33,564 bases of DNA, taken from positions 2,095 to 35,658 of the forward strand of contig DDUX01000047.1 in NCBI GenBank assembly GCA_002345025.1, written 5' to 3'. The notes under the pieces were generated by a model. The model was not told the origin of the DNA, ran no database searches, and saw only the letters and a list, made by a program, of their open reading frames with translations. The stretch is from Candidatus Accumulibacter iunctus (GTDB lineage: Bacteria; Pseudomonadota; Gammaproteobacteria; Burkholderiales; Rhodocyclaceae). Of the stretch, positions 15,976 through 24,607 are shown piece after piece; positions within the stretch are counted from its first letter, which is position 1, and each line of letters begins with the position of its first letter. Position numbers and translations under genes: made by a program.

Positions 15976-17624
15976 ACCGTCCTCCCGACGCCGGCGGGCC
16001 GCTCGCCCGCCGGCAACTGCAGTGCCAGCCGGCAGCCGCCGCCCGGCGCCTCCTCGATCCACGCCTGACCACCGCAACTCTCGGCAATGCGGCGAACGAT
16101 CGCCAGACCCACTCCCGTTCCCTCGCCACTCGACGACAGCCGCTCGAAGACGCGGAACACTCGTCCGCGATACCCCTCCTCGACACCGGGTCCGTTGTCG
16201 CTGACATGATAGACCACCCACTCGTCGCTGCGCTCGCCGGCAACGTCGATGCGCAGCACCTGGGTTCCGCGGCCATGCCGCAGCGCGTTCTCGATGGCCA
16301 CGCGAAAAAGGTCGCCGAGCCGCGGCAGGTCGATCAGGGCCGGTGGCAAGCAGCCGCTGATGCCGAGATCTGCGCCGGCGTCGGCTATCGGCCCGGCAAG
16401 CCGCGTCCGCACGGACTCGACGACGGCTTCGGCGTCGCAGCACTCGATCGGTCCGCGTGGCTGGTCGGCCGACAGGTAGAGTTCGGCGTCACGCAGCAGT
16501 TCCTGCAGTCGCCCAGACTGCTGCGCAATGAAGTCGAGCGACAACTGCACCTCGGGATCGTCGACGCGCCCGGCAAGCTGGCTGCGCAGGCGACCGGCAT
16601 AGGTAGCGACGCGGCGGGCCGGCTCCTGCAGATGGTGCGCGCTGACTTCGGCAAAACGCTGCAGATCGGCGGTCCGCTGCGCGACCCGCAGCTCCAGCGT
16701 CCTTTCGTGTGCTCGCGAAGCCGCCACCAGTCTCGCCTGCCAAGCCGCCTGCCAGGCCAGCACGAGGCAGAACAGCAAACCGGCAGCGACCTGCAACAGC
16801 AGTCCACGCCGATCCGACCAGCCAGTAGCCGGCGCGACGCTGAGGATCAAGGATGCGTTGAAAACTGCCAGCTCCTTCTCCACCGGCTCGACCAGTGCCA
16901 CCGCCGAAGAAGCCGCCAGCAGGTGCTTCTCGCGTGTCTCCGGATCGCGACGGAACAGCTGGTAGGCGTAACCCTGCTCTTCCAGATCGGCGAGACGGCT
17001 CTCCCGAAGCACCTCAGGGAAAGGAATCCGGACGACGGCAAAGCCCCAGAATGAGCGGCCGTCGCTCTGGTTGTCAACGAAGATCGGCAACAGCCCAGCA
17101 GCCTCGTAACCGCCCGCCACCATTCTGAACGGCCCGGCCAGCAACGGCGTGCCACTGCTGCGGCTCTGCCGCGCCTGCCGGCCGAGGTCCGCGTCGCGCA
17201 GCAGATCGACGCCAATGGTGCTCTCGTTGCCGGCCCGCGGGACGACCTGCCGCACCACGCCGGCCGGTGCCAGTTGCAGCGCTGACGCCTCCGGGAAATA
17301 ACGCAGCAACCGGTCGCCAGAGACCGCGAACCCCGGCATGAGTTCCTTTCCCGGCTGCAGCATGGCTGCCAGGGCATAGATCGGGCCGAATGCCCGCTCG
17401 ACGCTGGTCTGGATGTCGTGCGCGCGCTCGGCAGCGACGCTCGTTGCCTGGCTGCGCGCTTCGCGCAGCCGCTGCTGCTCGTGTCGCCAGATCACTCCGC
17501 TGACCAGTCCGCCCGCCAGCACGAAAGCCAGCAGCGCGACGACCCGCGGCCGACAGGCCAGACTGCTGCCGACGCGGGCGGCCCTGAACTCGCGGTCGCC
17601 TGGCGACGGCGCTGCCGGCGACAT
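15972..17624 (-). CDS. Membrane CHASE-type sensor histidine kinase
   Basis: This encodes 550 residues from the ATG at 17622-17624, which shares one base with the stop of the upstream kinase gene. Membrane helices lie at about 26-46 and 274-296. The periplasmic domain between them (about 60-250) is of the CHASE type (an AFGPIYALAAMLQ region, then a VVPRAGNE segment). A coiled linker leads to the HisKA domain with AHHLQEPARR (H330 or H331). The ATPase domain keeps N446 (ENALRHG), DNGPGV (476-481) and GEGTGVGLAIVRRIAE (500-515). It probably binds a small extracellular ligand and phosphorylates the receiver genes that follow. The open frame extends to 18086, but the ~150 residues before this start are shadow sequence. 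Confidence 0.92.
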   Translation of the reverse strand: MSPAAPSPGDREFRAARVGSSLACRPRVVALLAFVLAGGLVSGVIWRHEQQRLREARSQATSVAAERAHDIQTSVERAFGPIYALAAMLQPGKELMPGFAVSGDRLLRYFPEASALQLAPAGVVRQVVPRAGNESTIGVDLLRDADLGRQARQSRSSGTPLLAGPFRMVAGGYEAAGLLPIFVDNQSDGRSFWGFAVVRIPFPEVLRESRLADLEEQGYAYQLFRRDPETREKHLLAASSAVALVEPVEKELAVFNASLILSVAPATGWSDRRGLLLQVAAGLLFCLVLAWQAAWQARLVAASRAHERTLELRVAQRTADLQRFAEVSAHHLQEPARRVATYAGRLRSQLAGRVDDPEVQLSLDFIAQQSGRLQELLRDAELYLSADQPRGPIECCDAEAVVESVRTRLAGPIADAGADLGISGCLPPALIDLPRLGDLFRVAIENALRHGRGTQVLRIDVAGERSDEWVVYHVSDNGPGVEEGYRGRVFRVFERLSSSGEGTGVGLAIVRRIAESCGGQAWIEEAPGGGCRLALQLPAGERPAGVGRTV

Positions 17625-19261
17625 CAGGCGGCCGCCCAGGACATTGGCAGGGACACGCAGAACCGGCTGCCCCGACCGTCGCCGCCGGATTCCGCCCAGA
17701 TGCGGCCGCCATGGTGCTCGGCGATCTTGCGGCAGAGGGCGAGGCCGACGCCGCTGCCCTCGAAGGCGGTACGGCTCTGCAGCCGCTGGAAGACCTGAAA
17801 CAGCCGACCAAGCTGCGCCGGCGCGATACCGACCCCGTTGTCGGCGACCACCAGACACCATTCGGCAATCGCGATGCGGCTGCTCACCGTGATCTCCGGC
17901 TGCCGCCCCGGAAGGTGAAACTTGACCGCGTTCGCGATCAGATTCTGCAGCAGCCGCAACATCTCGTCCGGGCGAACAAAGACGCGCGGCCACTCGCCAC
18001 AGATGCTGATCGTCGCGCCGGCCTCGGCAATCGTCGGCTGCAGGAAAAGCAGCGCTTCTTCGAGTATCGCGCGGCTTTCGATCCACGTCGGCGGCTCACC
18101 CAGGCGACCGACCCGCGAGTATTCGAGCAGCGCCACCAGCATCCGGTCGAGGCGCTTGGCGCCATCGATGGCGAAACCAAAGTAGCTGCTCTGTTCATCG
18201 TTCAACTCGCCGGCGAGACTGGTGCCGAGCAGTTGCAGGTAACTGGCGATCATCCGCAGGGGTTGCCGCAAGTCGTGTGAAATGGCGTAGCTGAACTGCT
18301 CGAGTTCGGCGTTCGAACGCCGGAGTTCGGCCTCAGCCTGCTTGCGTTCGGTAATGTCCTGTGTCGTTCCGAGGCTGCGCAGGGGCTTGCCATCGGCAGA
18401 AAAGCTCAGATCGGCCCGGTGACGAACGTGACGGACCGCGCTCCCGACAAGGATGCGATGTTCGTGCTCGAACGAGCCGCCGAGCAGGAGGAAACGCTGC
18501 CACGCCGCCTCGAGAGCGGCGCGGTCTTCGACGCAGACGCGTGCCAGGCACGCGCGGGAGCTGCCGACGGTACCCTCGGGCAAGCCGAAGATGCGACAGG
18601 TCTCCGCCGACAGATGCATCTCGTCGCTGGCCAGCTCGTAGTTCCAGCTGCCGACGTGCGCCACCGACTGCGCCCGGATGAAGTTGGCCTGGCTCTCGCG
18701 CAATGCGCCGACGGCCTCGTCGAGCTGCCGCAGCTTCAACTGCAGGTCGTGCTGCAACTGCTCCTGCTCCCGCATCAGGCGATAGGTGCGGATCGCCGTG
18801 TGGACCTGGGAAAAGATCTGGTTGCCGTGCAGTTCCGACTTCAGCCGATAGCCATCGATCTCGTACTGGCTGATGACCTCGCGCTGCGGCGCGTAGCCCG
18901 GCTGCCCGGTGATCAGGACGATCTGCACGGTGCGGTTGGCGAGCTCGTCACGGATATGGCGAACGAGGTCGAGGCCCGCCCGCTCCGACTCCATCACCAC
19001 ATCGAGCAGGATCAGGGCGATGTCCGGGCTGGCCGCCAGGATCTCCTTCGCCTGATCGGCCGAGAAAGCGTCGAGCAACTGCAGCCCGCGGCCTTCGATC
19101 ACCACCTCCTGCAAGGCGAGACGGAGCACCGCATGTACGTCCGCTTCGTCGTCAGCCACGAGGACTTTCCAGGGGCTGCCGGCAGCAGGCGCCGGCGCAA
19201 GCGCATCAGCCTGCAGCAGTGCGGGAAAGAGGTCCGGGTCCTCGCTCACCGGGCTGCGCAT
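17624..19261 (-). CDS. Receiver-PAS-histidine kinase (first gene of signalling operon)
   Basis: This encodes 545 residues. The start is placed at the ATG at 19259-19261, which has GGGGA seven bases upstream; an in-frame GTG at 19309 has no such site. The receiver domain (about 31-160) has ADDEAD, phospho-acceptor D87 in LILLDVVM, T118 and K141. A helical linker leads to a PAS domain (about 190-305), ending in TTQDITERK. HisKA has SHDLRQPLR with H329, and the ATPase domain has N444, DNGVGI (474-479) and EGSGVGLALCRKIAE (501-515). It has no membrane helix. A receiver at the N-terminus of a kinase lets another kinase control it, so it may integrate two inputs. It is coupled to the CHASE kinase by a one-base overlap. 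Confidence 0.92.
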   Translation of the reverse strand: MRSPVSEDPDLFPALLQADALAPAPAAGSPWKVLVADDEADVHAVLRLALQEVVIEGRGLQLLDAFSADQAKEILAASPDIALILLDVVMESERAGLDLVRHIRDELANRTVQIVLITGQPGYAPQREVISQYEIDGYRLKSELHGNQIFSQVHTAIRTYRLMREQEQLQHDLQLKLRQLDEAVGALRESQANFIRAQSVAHVGSWNYELASDEMHLSAETCRIFGLPEGTVGSSRACLARVCVEDRAALEAAWQRFLLLGGSFEHEHRILVGSAVRHVRHRADLSFSADGKPLRSLGTTQDITERKQAEAELRRSNAELEQFSYAISHDLRQPLRMIASYLQLLGTSLAGELNDEQSSYFGFAIDGAKRLDRMLVALLEYSRVGRLGEPPTWIESRAILEEALLFLQPTIAEAGATISICGEWPRVFVRPDEMLRLLQNLIANAVKFHLPGRQPEITVSSRIAIAEWCLVVADNGVGIAPAQLGRLFQVFQRLQSRTAFEGSGVGLALCRKIAEHHGGRIWAESGGDGRGSRFCVSLPMSWAAA

Positions 19262-19513
19262 TCGTTCATCCCCACAGGCGATGCTGTCGCGCCCGCGACC
19301 GCCCGCCACTCAGACGAGCAGTCGCCAACGTCTTGTCGCTACCCCGAGCGTTTTCCATTCCGACACCTGCCACGAGGACTGATTGATGGCAACGATCCGG
19401 CAAGCCGTCCTCGCCGGCTGCCGGCCCATGTCCTCTGCTACGACACGACAGCCCTGCAACTTTAGGCCCTTCTGCAGCAGCCGTGGCAGCGCACGGCGGG
19501 CCGCGGCGCCCGC

Positions 19514-21307
19514 TCAGTTCTGCTCGATCGGTGGCGCCACCTTGAAAACCTCCGCCAGCGTCGTCACCCCGGCGGCAACCTTCATCGCCCCCGAGATGCG
19601 CAGCGGTTTCATCCCTTCGCGAAACGCCAGTTCACGAATCCTGCTGATATCCTTGTTCTCGCTGATCGCCTGCTTGACGTCGGGCGACAGCATGAGGATC
19701 TCGTACAGCCCGACGCGCCCGAGGTAGCCGGTCATCCGGCAATCGAGGCAACCAACCGGCCGGTAGAAGCGCGACGGGCGGTTCGACTTCCACGGCGCCA
19801 CCAGCTGATCCCACATCGCCTCCTCGACCGGGCTTGCCGGATGCACCTGCTTGCAGTGCGGACAGAGAATTCGCACCAGGCGCTGCGCCATCACCCCGAG
19901 CACCGTGGCGCCGAGCAGGTAGGACGGCACGCCGAGGTCGAGCAGGCGCGTGATCGCCGACGGGGCATCGTTGGTGTGCAGCGTCGACAGCACGAGGTGA
20001 CCGGTCAGCGCCGCCTGGATCGCCACCTCGGCGGTCTCCAGGTCGCGAATCTCGCCGATCATGATGATGTCCGGGTCCTGCCGCATCAGCGCGCGGACGC
20101 CCTGTGCGAAACCGAGGTCGATGACGTTCTGCACCTGCATCTGGTTGAAAGCCGGCTCGACCATCTCGATCGGATCCTCGATGGTGCACACGTTGACTGC
20201 CGGCGTCGCGAGCTGCTTGAGCGTCGAATAGAGCGTCGTCGTCTTCCCTGATCCGGTCGGCCCGGTAACCAGGATGATGCCGTTCGGCCTCTCGGCCATC
20301 GCCTTCCAGCGCCCCTGATCGTCGTCCGAGAAACCCAGCTCGGGAAAACCGCGCACCAGCACTTCGGGATCGAAGATGCGCATCACCAGCTTCTCGCCAA
20401 AGGCCGTCGGCAGCGTGGACAGGCGCAGTTCGGCCTCCTGACCGTCAGCGGTGCGCGTCTTGATGCGGCCGTCCTGCGGGCGGCGCTTCTCGACGACGTC
20501 CATGCGGCCGAGAATCTTGACCCGGTTGATCATCGCCGCCAGGACGCTCATCGGGATCTGGTACACTTGGTGCAGCACGCCGTCGATACGGAAGCGAACG
20601 ATACCGATCTCACGCCGCGGTTCGATGTGGATGTCGCTGGCACGCTGCTCGAACGCGTACTGCCACAGCCAGTCGACGATGTTGACGATGTGCTGGTCGT
20701 TGGCGTCGAACTGTCGATTGGTGCGGCCGAGTTCCACGAGCTGTTCGAACGACGACAGGTTGCCGGTCGGACCGCCAAGCTGCGCCGCCTTCTTGACCGA
20801 CCGCGCCAGATTGTAGAACTCGACGAGGTAGCGCGCGACATCGACCGGACTGGCCAGGACGCGATTGATCTCCTTCTTGCTGATCGCACGGATCTCCTTC
20901 TCCCAGTCGCGCAGGAAGGGCTCGCTCGTCGCGACGAGGACTTCACGCGTCGTCACGGCAACCGGCAGGACGCCGAAACGCGTGGCGTAGGCACTCGACA
21001 TGACCTCGGTCACGGCCGTGAAATCGACCTTCAGCGGATCGATGTGGTAATACTCGAGGCCGACGCGGCGCGCCAGCCACTCACCCAGATCATCGAGAGT
21101 CAGCGGGCGGTACGGTTCCTGTTGCGATTTCCACTTCTGGTCGGCAACGATCACCAGCGGATGCGCCACCACGCGCTTGAGGCGGCTCTCCTTGAGCAGG
21201 GTGTCGGCATCGGCAGCGCCGACCAGGCCATCGGCGACCAGCCAGCCGAGAACCTCGGCCAGGGCCAGGCGATGTTCATGAACGGTGTTGACCGCTGCTT
21301 GCAGCAT
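19514..21307 (-). CDS. GspE/PilB-family secretion or pilus ATPase
   Basis: The product is 597 residues. The start at the ATG at 21305-21307 is preferred over a GTG at 21337, because the latter lies before the likely transcription start. The N-terminal third (about 1-200) is the T2SSE_N-type regulatory region. The motor domain has the Asp box area, Walker A GPTGSGKT (349-356), the His box (TLHTND) and the Walker B region IIMIGEIRDLETAEVAIQAA. Zinc-binding cysteines C482, C485, C520 and C523 are all present. It powers assembly of a type II secretion pseudopilus, type IV pilus or related filament. No other pilus or secretion gene is nearby, so the target machine is unknown. It follows a c-di-GMP operon but has its own promoter. 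Confidence 0.92.
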   Translation of the reverse strand: MLQAAVNTVHEHRLALAEVLGWLVADGLVGAADADTLLKESRLKRVVAHPLVIVADQKWKSQQEPYRPLTLDDLGEWLARRVGLEYYHIDPLKVDFTAVTEVMSSAYATRFGVLPVAVTTREVLVATSEPFLRDWEKEIRAISKKEINRVLASPVDVARYLVEFYNLARSVKKAAQLGGPTGNLSSFEQLVELGRTNRQFDANDQHIVNIVDWLWQYAFEQRASDIHIEPRREIGIVRFRIDGVLHQVYQIPMSVLAAMINRVKILGRMDVVEKRRPQDGRIKTRTADGQEAELRLSTLPTAFGEKLVMRIFDPEVLVRGFPELGFSDDDQGRWKAMAERPNGIILVTGPTGSGKTTTLYSTLKQLATPAVNVCTIEDPIEMVEPAFNQMQVQNVIDLGFAQGVRALMRQDPDIIMIGEIRDLETAEVAIQAALTGHLVLSTLHTNDAPSAITRLLDLGVPSYLLGATVLGVMAQRLVRILCPHCKQVHPASPVEEAMWDQLVAPWKSNRPSRFYRPVGCLDCRMTGYLGRVGLYEILMLSPDVKQAISENKDISRIRELAFREGMKPLRISGAMKVAAGVTTLAEVFKVAPPIEQN

Positions 21308-21335
21308 GTGCAGTTTTCCGCGGGGGGGTACGAGC

Positions 21336-21365
21336 ACTATACCGGAGAGCGGCGTCGCGACTCAA
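21336..21365 (-). promoter_or_regulatory. Sigma-70 promoter of the GspE/PilB-like gene
   Basis: On the minus strand TTGAGT (21365-21360) and TATAGT (21341-21336) are 18 bases apart. Transcription would begin near 21329, about 22 bases before the chosen ATG. This placement rules against the upstream GTG start at 21337. Confidence 0.6.
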
Positions 21366-21471
21366 TGGTCGCGCCGCAACGGTGTAAGATGCACGCTCGC
21401 CTGCGCCGCGCACCGAGCCCGTCGACCGGGCCGCGCGCCGGCGGCCGCCAACCAGACCTGCGGAGGAAGCC

Positions 21472-21990
21472 ATGCACACCAGCTCTCTGATCATCGTCGC
21501 CCTCGCCGGCGCTCTCTTCGCGATGCCGGCAGCCGCCCAGCCCGCCGCCGCCGGCATGGGTCCGGGAATGCCCGGAGGCGGCGGCGGCCCGGGCATGGGT
21601 CGCCCGGCCGACTGCGGCAAGGCAGCCGACCCGCAGCAGTGCGAAGCCCGCCACGCCGCGCACCAGAAGGTGCTCGCCGCCTGCCGCGACAAGAGCGGCA
21701 GCGAGCGCCGCCAGTGCCTGCATCAGCAGGCGCAGCAGACCGACTGCGCCAGCGCCCGCAATCCGCAGCAGTGCGAGGCGCGCAAGCAGGCCTACGCCGC
21801 CTGCCAGGAGCGTAGCGGTCCGGATTTCAAGCGCTGCGTGCAGGAGAAGATGCCGGCCGCCGATTGCAGCAAGTCAGCCGATCCGGCGCGCTGCCAGCGC
21901 CACCAGAAGGCGCGCGAACTGTGTCGCGACAGGATCGGACCGGAGCATCGGCAGTGCCTGCGCGACGCACTGGCACCGCCCGCCAGGTAG
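21472..21990 (+). CDS. Exported protein with three four-cysteine repeats
   Basis: The product is 172 residues, with a strong GGAGGAAG site before the ATG. A signal peptide covers about residues 1-22 (hydrophobic core LIIVALAGALFA, cleavage after AAA). A Gly/Met/Pro-rich linker (about 25-45) follows. Three tandem repeats then run to the end, with cysteines at 48, 57, 71, 82; 92, 101, 111, 122; and 132, 141, 151, 162. The spacing C-x8-C-x9-C-x10-C is exact in repeats 2 and 3, and repeat 1 has four extra residues in the middle. Each unit starts with DC and has (D/N)P before the second cysteine. The even number suggests disulfides in the periplasm; metal binding is an alternative. I do not recognise the family; the spacing differs from PsiF repeats. 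Confidence 0.88.
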   Translation: MHTSSLIIVALAGALFAMPAAAQPAAAGMGPGMPGGGGGPGMGRPADCGKAADPQQCEARHAAHQKVLAACRDKSGSERRQCLHQQAQQTDCASARNPQQCEARKQAYAACQERSGPDFKRCVQEKMPAADCSKSADPARCQRHQKARELCRDRIGPEHRQCLRDALAPPAR

Positions 21991-22033
21991 GTCGCGCGAC
22001 GCGTTGCGATGACCGCTGGCGCCGCCCGCGCGC

Positions 22034-22543
22034 TCAGCCGACCGGCTGGGCGCCGGCAAGCGCCGCCCGCCATGCCGCCAGCTTGTGTTCGAAGGCCAGC
22101 GTGTACGCCGGACTGGTCGACGGCAGGATCTGCGTCGCATAGCCCTGCTGCCGGAACCAGCCAGCGAAACGGCCCGCCGTCTGGCCATTGAAGCAGACAC
22201 GAGCCAGTTGTGGTGCCACGACGCGCAGTCGCGAGAAGTCGTTGAGCACCGCCGACTCGATGGCGGCGTCGAGAGCACCGCGGCGCCGGCACTGCCGATA
22301 GACGTCCCAGAGCCCGACGCGGTGCTGCAGCAGACAGTCCTGCTTGCCGGCGTAGTCGAGCGCGGGCAGCGGCTCGTCAAGCAGCGCTCCGAGCAGGCGC
22401 CAGAACTGGTTCTGGCGGTGCGCATAGTAGTGTGCTGCGGCCAGCGATGCCGGCGAGGGAAAACTTCCAAGAATCAGCGTCCTGACACCGGCATCGATGA
22501 TCGGCGGCAGGCCGTGCAGCAGCTCCGGCCCGCCAGCCCCCAT
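22034..22543 (-). CDS. Family 6 uracil/hypoxanthine-DNA glycosylase
   Basis: The product is 169 residues, starting MGAGGPELLHG. The motif GSFPSPASLAAAHYYAHRQNQFW (residues about 27-49) and the later LPSTSPAY near 145 are those of the DNA-deoxyinosine glycosylase branch of the uracil-DNA glycosylase superfamily. Such enzymes remove hypoxanthine, formed by adenine deamination, from DNA. The ATG shares one base with the htpG stop (TGATG), so it is probably translated from the htpG transcript and raised by heat shock with it. The longer open frame reaching 23038 is shadow sequence inside htpG. Confidence 0.9.
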   Translation of the reverse strand: MGAGGPELLHGLPPIIDAGVRTLILGSFPSPASLAAAHYYAHRQNQFWRLLGALLDEPLPALDYAGKQDCLLQHRVGLWDVYRQCRRRGALDAAIESAVLNDFSRLRVVAPQLARVCFNGQTAGRFAGWFRQQGYATQILPSTSPAYTLAFEHKLAAWRAALAGAQPVG

Positions 22544-24462
22544 CAGCGACCGCCAGCGAGCGACAGCGCCAGCATCAGATCGTTGATGCGCTTGACGAAA
22601 CCGGCCGGATCTTCGAGCGAACCACCCTCCGCCAGAGTCGCCTGCTCGAGCAGCAGGTTGGCCCAGTCGTCGAAACGTGCTTCCTCGTACTTCAGTCGCT
22701 GCACCGCCGGGTGCTTCGGGTTGATCTCGAGGATCGGCTTGCTCGCCGGCGCCTGTTGTCCGGCGGCCTTGAGGATCCGCTGCAGGTTGCCACCAAGGTC
22801 GTAGTCGTCGGCGACCAGGCAGGACGGCGAATCGGTCAGACGATGCGTGACGCGAACGTCCTTCACCTTGTCGCCGAGCGTCGCCTTCACCTTGTCGATC
22901 AGCTCCCGGTACTCGTCGGCGGCCTTTTCCGCCTCTTCCTTCTCGGCCACATCCTCGAGCTTGCCGAGATCGAGCCCGCCCTTGGCAACCGATTGCAGCG
23001 GCTTGCCGTCGAACTCGGTGAGATGACCGGTCACCCACTCGTCGACGCGATCCGACAGCAGCAGCACTTCGATCCCCTTCTTGCGGAAGATCTCGAGATG
23101 CGGGCTGTTCTTCGCGGCAGTGAAGGTCTCGGCGGTGACGTAGTAGATCTTCTCCTGACCCTCCTTCATCCGCGCGACGTAATCGGCGAGCGAGACGCTT
23201 TCCTCAGTCGTATCGGCGCGTGTCGAGGCGAAACGCAACAGTCTGGCGATGCGCTCCTTGTTCGCGAAGTCCTCGCCGACGCCTTCCTTGAGGACGCGGC
23301 CAAACTCCTTCCAGAACCGGACGTACTTTTCCTTCGCCGCCTCGTCCTCGCTGTCGGCAAGGCTTTCGAGAAGGCCGAGAACGCGCTTGACACAGCCGCC
23401 GCGAATCGACTCGATGTCGCGCGACTGCTGCAGGATCTCGCGCGAGACATTCAGCGGCAGGTCGTTCGAGTCGACAACCCCGCGCACGAAGCGCAGGTAC
23501 AGCGGCATCAGCTGCTCGGCGTCGTCCATGATGAAGACGCGGCGGACATAAAGCTTGATGCCGTGACGAGCCGTCCGCTCGAAGAGGTCGAACGGCGCCC
23601 GCGACGGGAGGTAGAGCAGCTGCGTGTATTCCTGCTTGCCCTCGACACGCGCATGCACATGCGCCAGCGGATCCTCGAAGTCATGCGCGACGTGCTTGTA
23701 GAACTCGTTGTACTGCTCGTCGCTGATTTCCGACTTCGGGCGGCTCCAGAGCGCTGACGCCTGGTTTACCGTCTCGTCCTCGTCGGTCGGCACCTGCTCC
23801 TTCTTCTCCTCGTCCCAGCGCTCCTTCGTCATCAGGATCGGCAGCGTGATGTGGTCGGAGTACTTGCGGACGATCTCACGCAGCTTCCAGCTCGAGAGGA
23901 ACTCGTCCTCACCCTCGCGCAGGTGCAGGGTCACCTCGGTCCCGCGTTGCGCGCGCTCGATCATCTCGACGGTGAAGTCGCCCTCGCCCGACGACTCCCA
24001 GCGCACCGCCTGCGCCGCTTCGAGACCGGCACGACGCGACACGACGGTGACCTTGTCGGCGACGATGTACGACGAGTAGAAGCCGACGCCGAACTGACCG
24101 ATCAGGTGGGCATCCTTGGCCTGGTCGCCGGTCAGAGCCGAGAAGAACTCGCGCGTCCCCGACTTGGCGATCGTCCCCAGGTGCTCGACCGCCTCATCGC
24201 GCGAGAGCCCGATGCCGTTGTCGGCAATGCTCAGGGTGCGCGCCTCCTTGTCGAAGGAGACACGGATCTTCAGCTCGCCGTCGTCACCATAGAGGGCGGC
24301 ATTGTTCAAGGCCTCGAAGCGCAGCCGGTCGCAGGCGTCGGAAGCATTCGAGATCAGCTCGCGGAGAAAGATCTCCTTGTTGCTGTACAGCGAGTGAATC
24401 ATCAGGTTGAGAAGCTGCTTGACCTCTGCCTGAAAACCGAGTGTTTCCTTCTGTGCGCCCAT
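22543..24462 (-). CDS. htpG: Chaperone HtpG (Hsp90)
   Basis: This encodes 639 residues from the ATG at 24460-24462 (MGAQKETLGFQAEVKQ), with GGAG upstream. The further 21 codons in the open frame are not conserved. The N-terminal GHKL ATPase domain has SLYSNKEIFLRELISNASDA, DNGIGLSRDE and GQFGVGFYSSYIV. The middle domain has LPLNVSREILQQSRD, and a C-terminal dimerisation domain follows. It refolds or holds client proteins in the cytoplasm. A near-perfect sigma-32 promoter lies upstream, and the stop overlaps the DNA glycosylase gene. Confidence 0.98.
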   Translation of the reverse strand: MGAQKETLGFQAEVKQLLNLMIHSLYSNKEIFLRELISNASDACDRLRFEALNNAALYGDDGELKIRVSFDKEARTLSIADNGIGLSRDEAVEHLGTIAKSGTREFFSALTGDQAKDAHLIGQFGVGFYSSYIVADKVTVVSRRAGLEAAQAVRWESSGEGDFTVEMIERAQRGTEVTLHLREGEDEFLSSWKLREIVRKYSDHITLPILMTKERWDEEKKEQVPTDEDETVNQASALWSRPKSEISDEQYNEFYKHVAHDFEDPLAHVHARVEGKQEYTQLLYLPSRAPFDLFERTARHGIKLYVRRVFIMDDAEQLMPLYLRFVRGVVDSNDLPLNVSREILQQSRDIESIRGGCVKRVLGLLESLADSEDEAAKEKYVRFWKEFGRVLKEGVGEDFANKERIARLLRFASTRADTTEESVSLADYVARMKEGQEKIYYVTAETFTAAKNSPHLEIFRKKGIEVLLLSDRVDEWVTGHLTEFDGKPLQSVAKGGLDLGKLEDVAEKEEAEKAADEYRELIDKVKATLGDKVKDVRVTHRLTDSPSCLVADDYDLGGNLQRILKAAGQQAPASKPILEINPKHPAVQRLKYEEARFDDWANLLLEQATLAEGGSLEDPAGFVKRINDLMLALSLAGGR

Positions 24463-24534
24463 GCAAGAACTCCGTGAATGAGGTTTGGAAAAGACGAAGC
24501 AGCGCCACAGGCGCGCCGCGACCAATGGACCAGC

Positions 24535-24562
24535 AATTGGGGACGATCAGCGCCATTTCAAG
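24535..24562 (-). promoter_or_regulatory. Sigma-32 heat-shock promoter of htpG
   Basis: On the minus strand CTTGAAA (24562-24556) and CCCCAATT (24542-24535) are separated by 13 bases. The sigma-32 (RpoH) consensus is CTTGAAA, 11-16 bases, CCCCATnT. The -35 box is exact. Transcription would begin about 65 bases before the htpG ATG. Confidence 0.8.
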
Positions 24563-24607
24563 CCCTGCCGGCTTAACCTGAAAGTCGCGTCAGCGACTCG
24601 CGAATCT

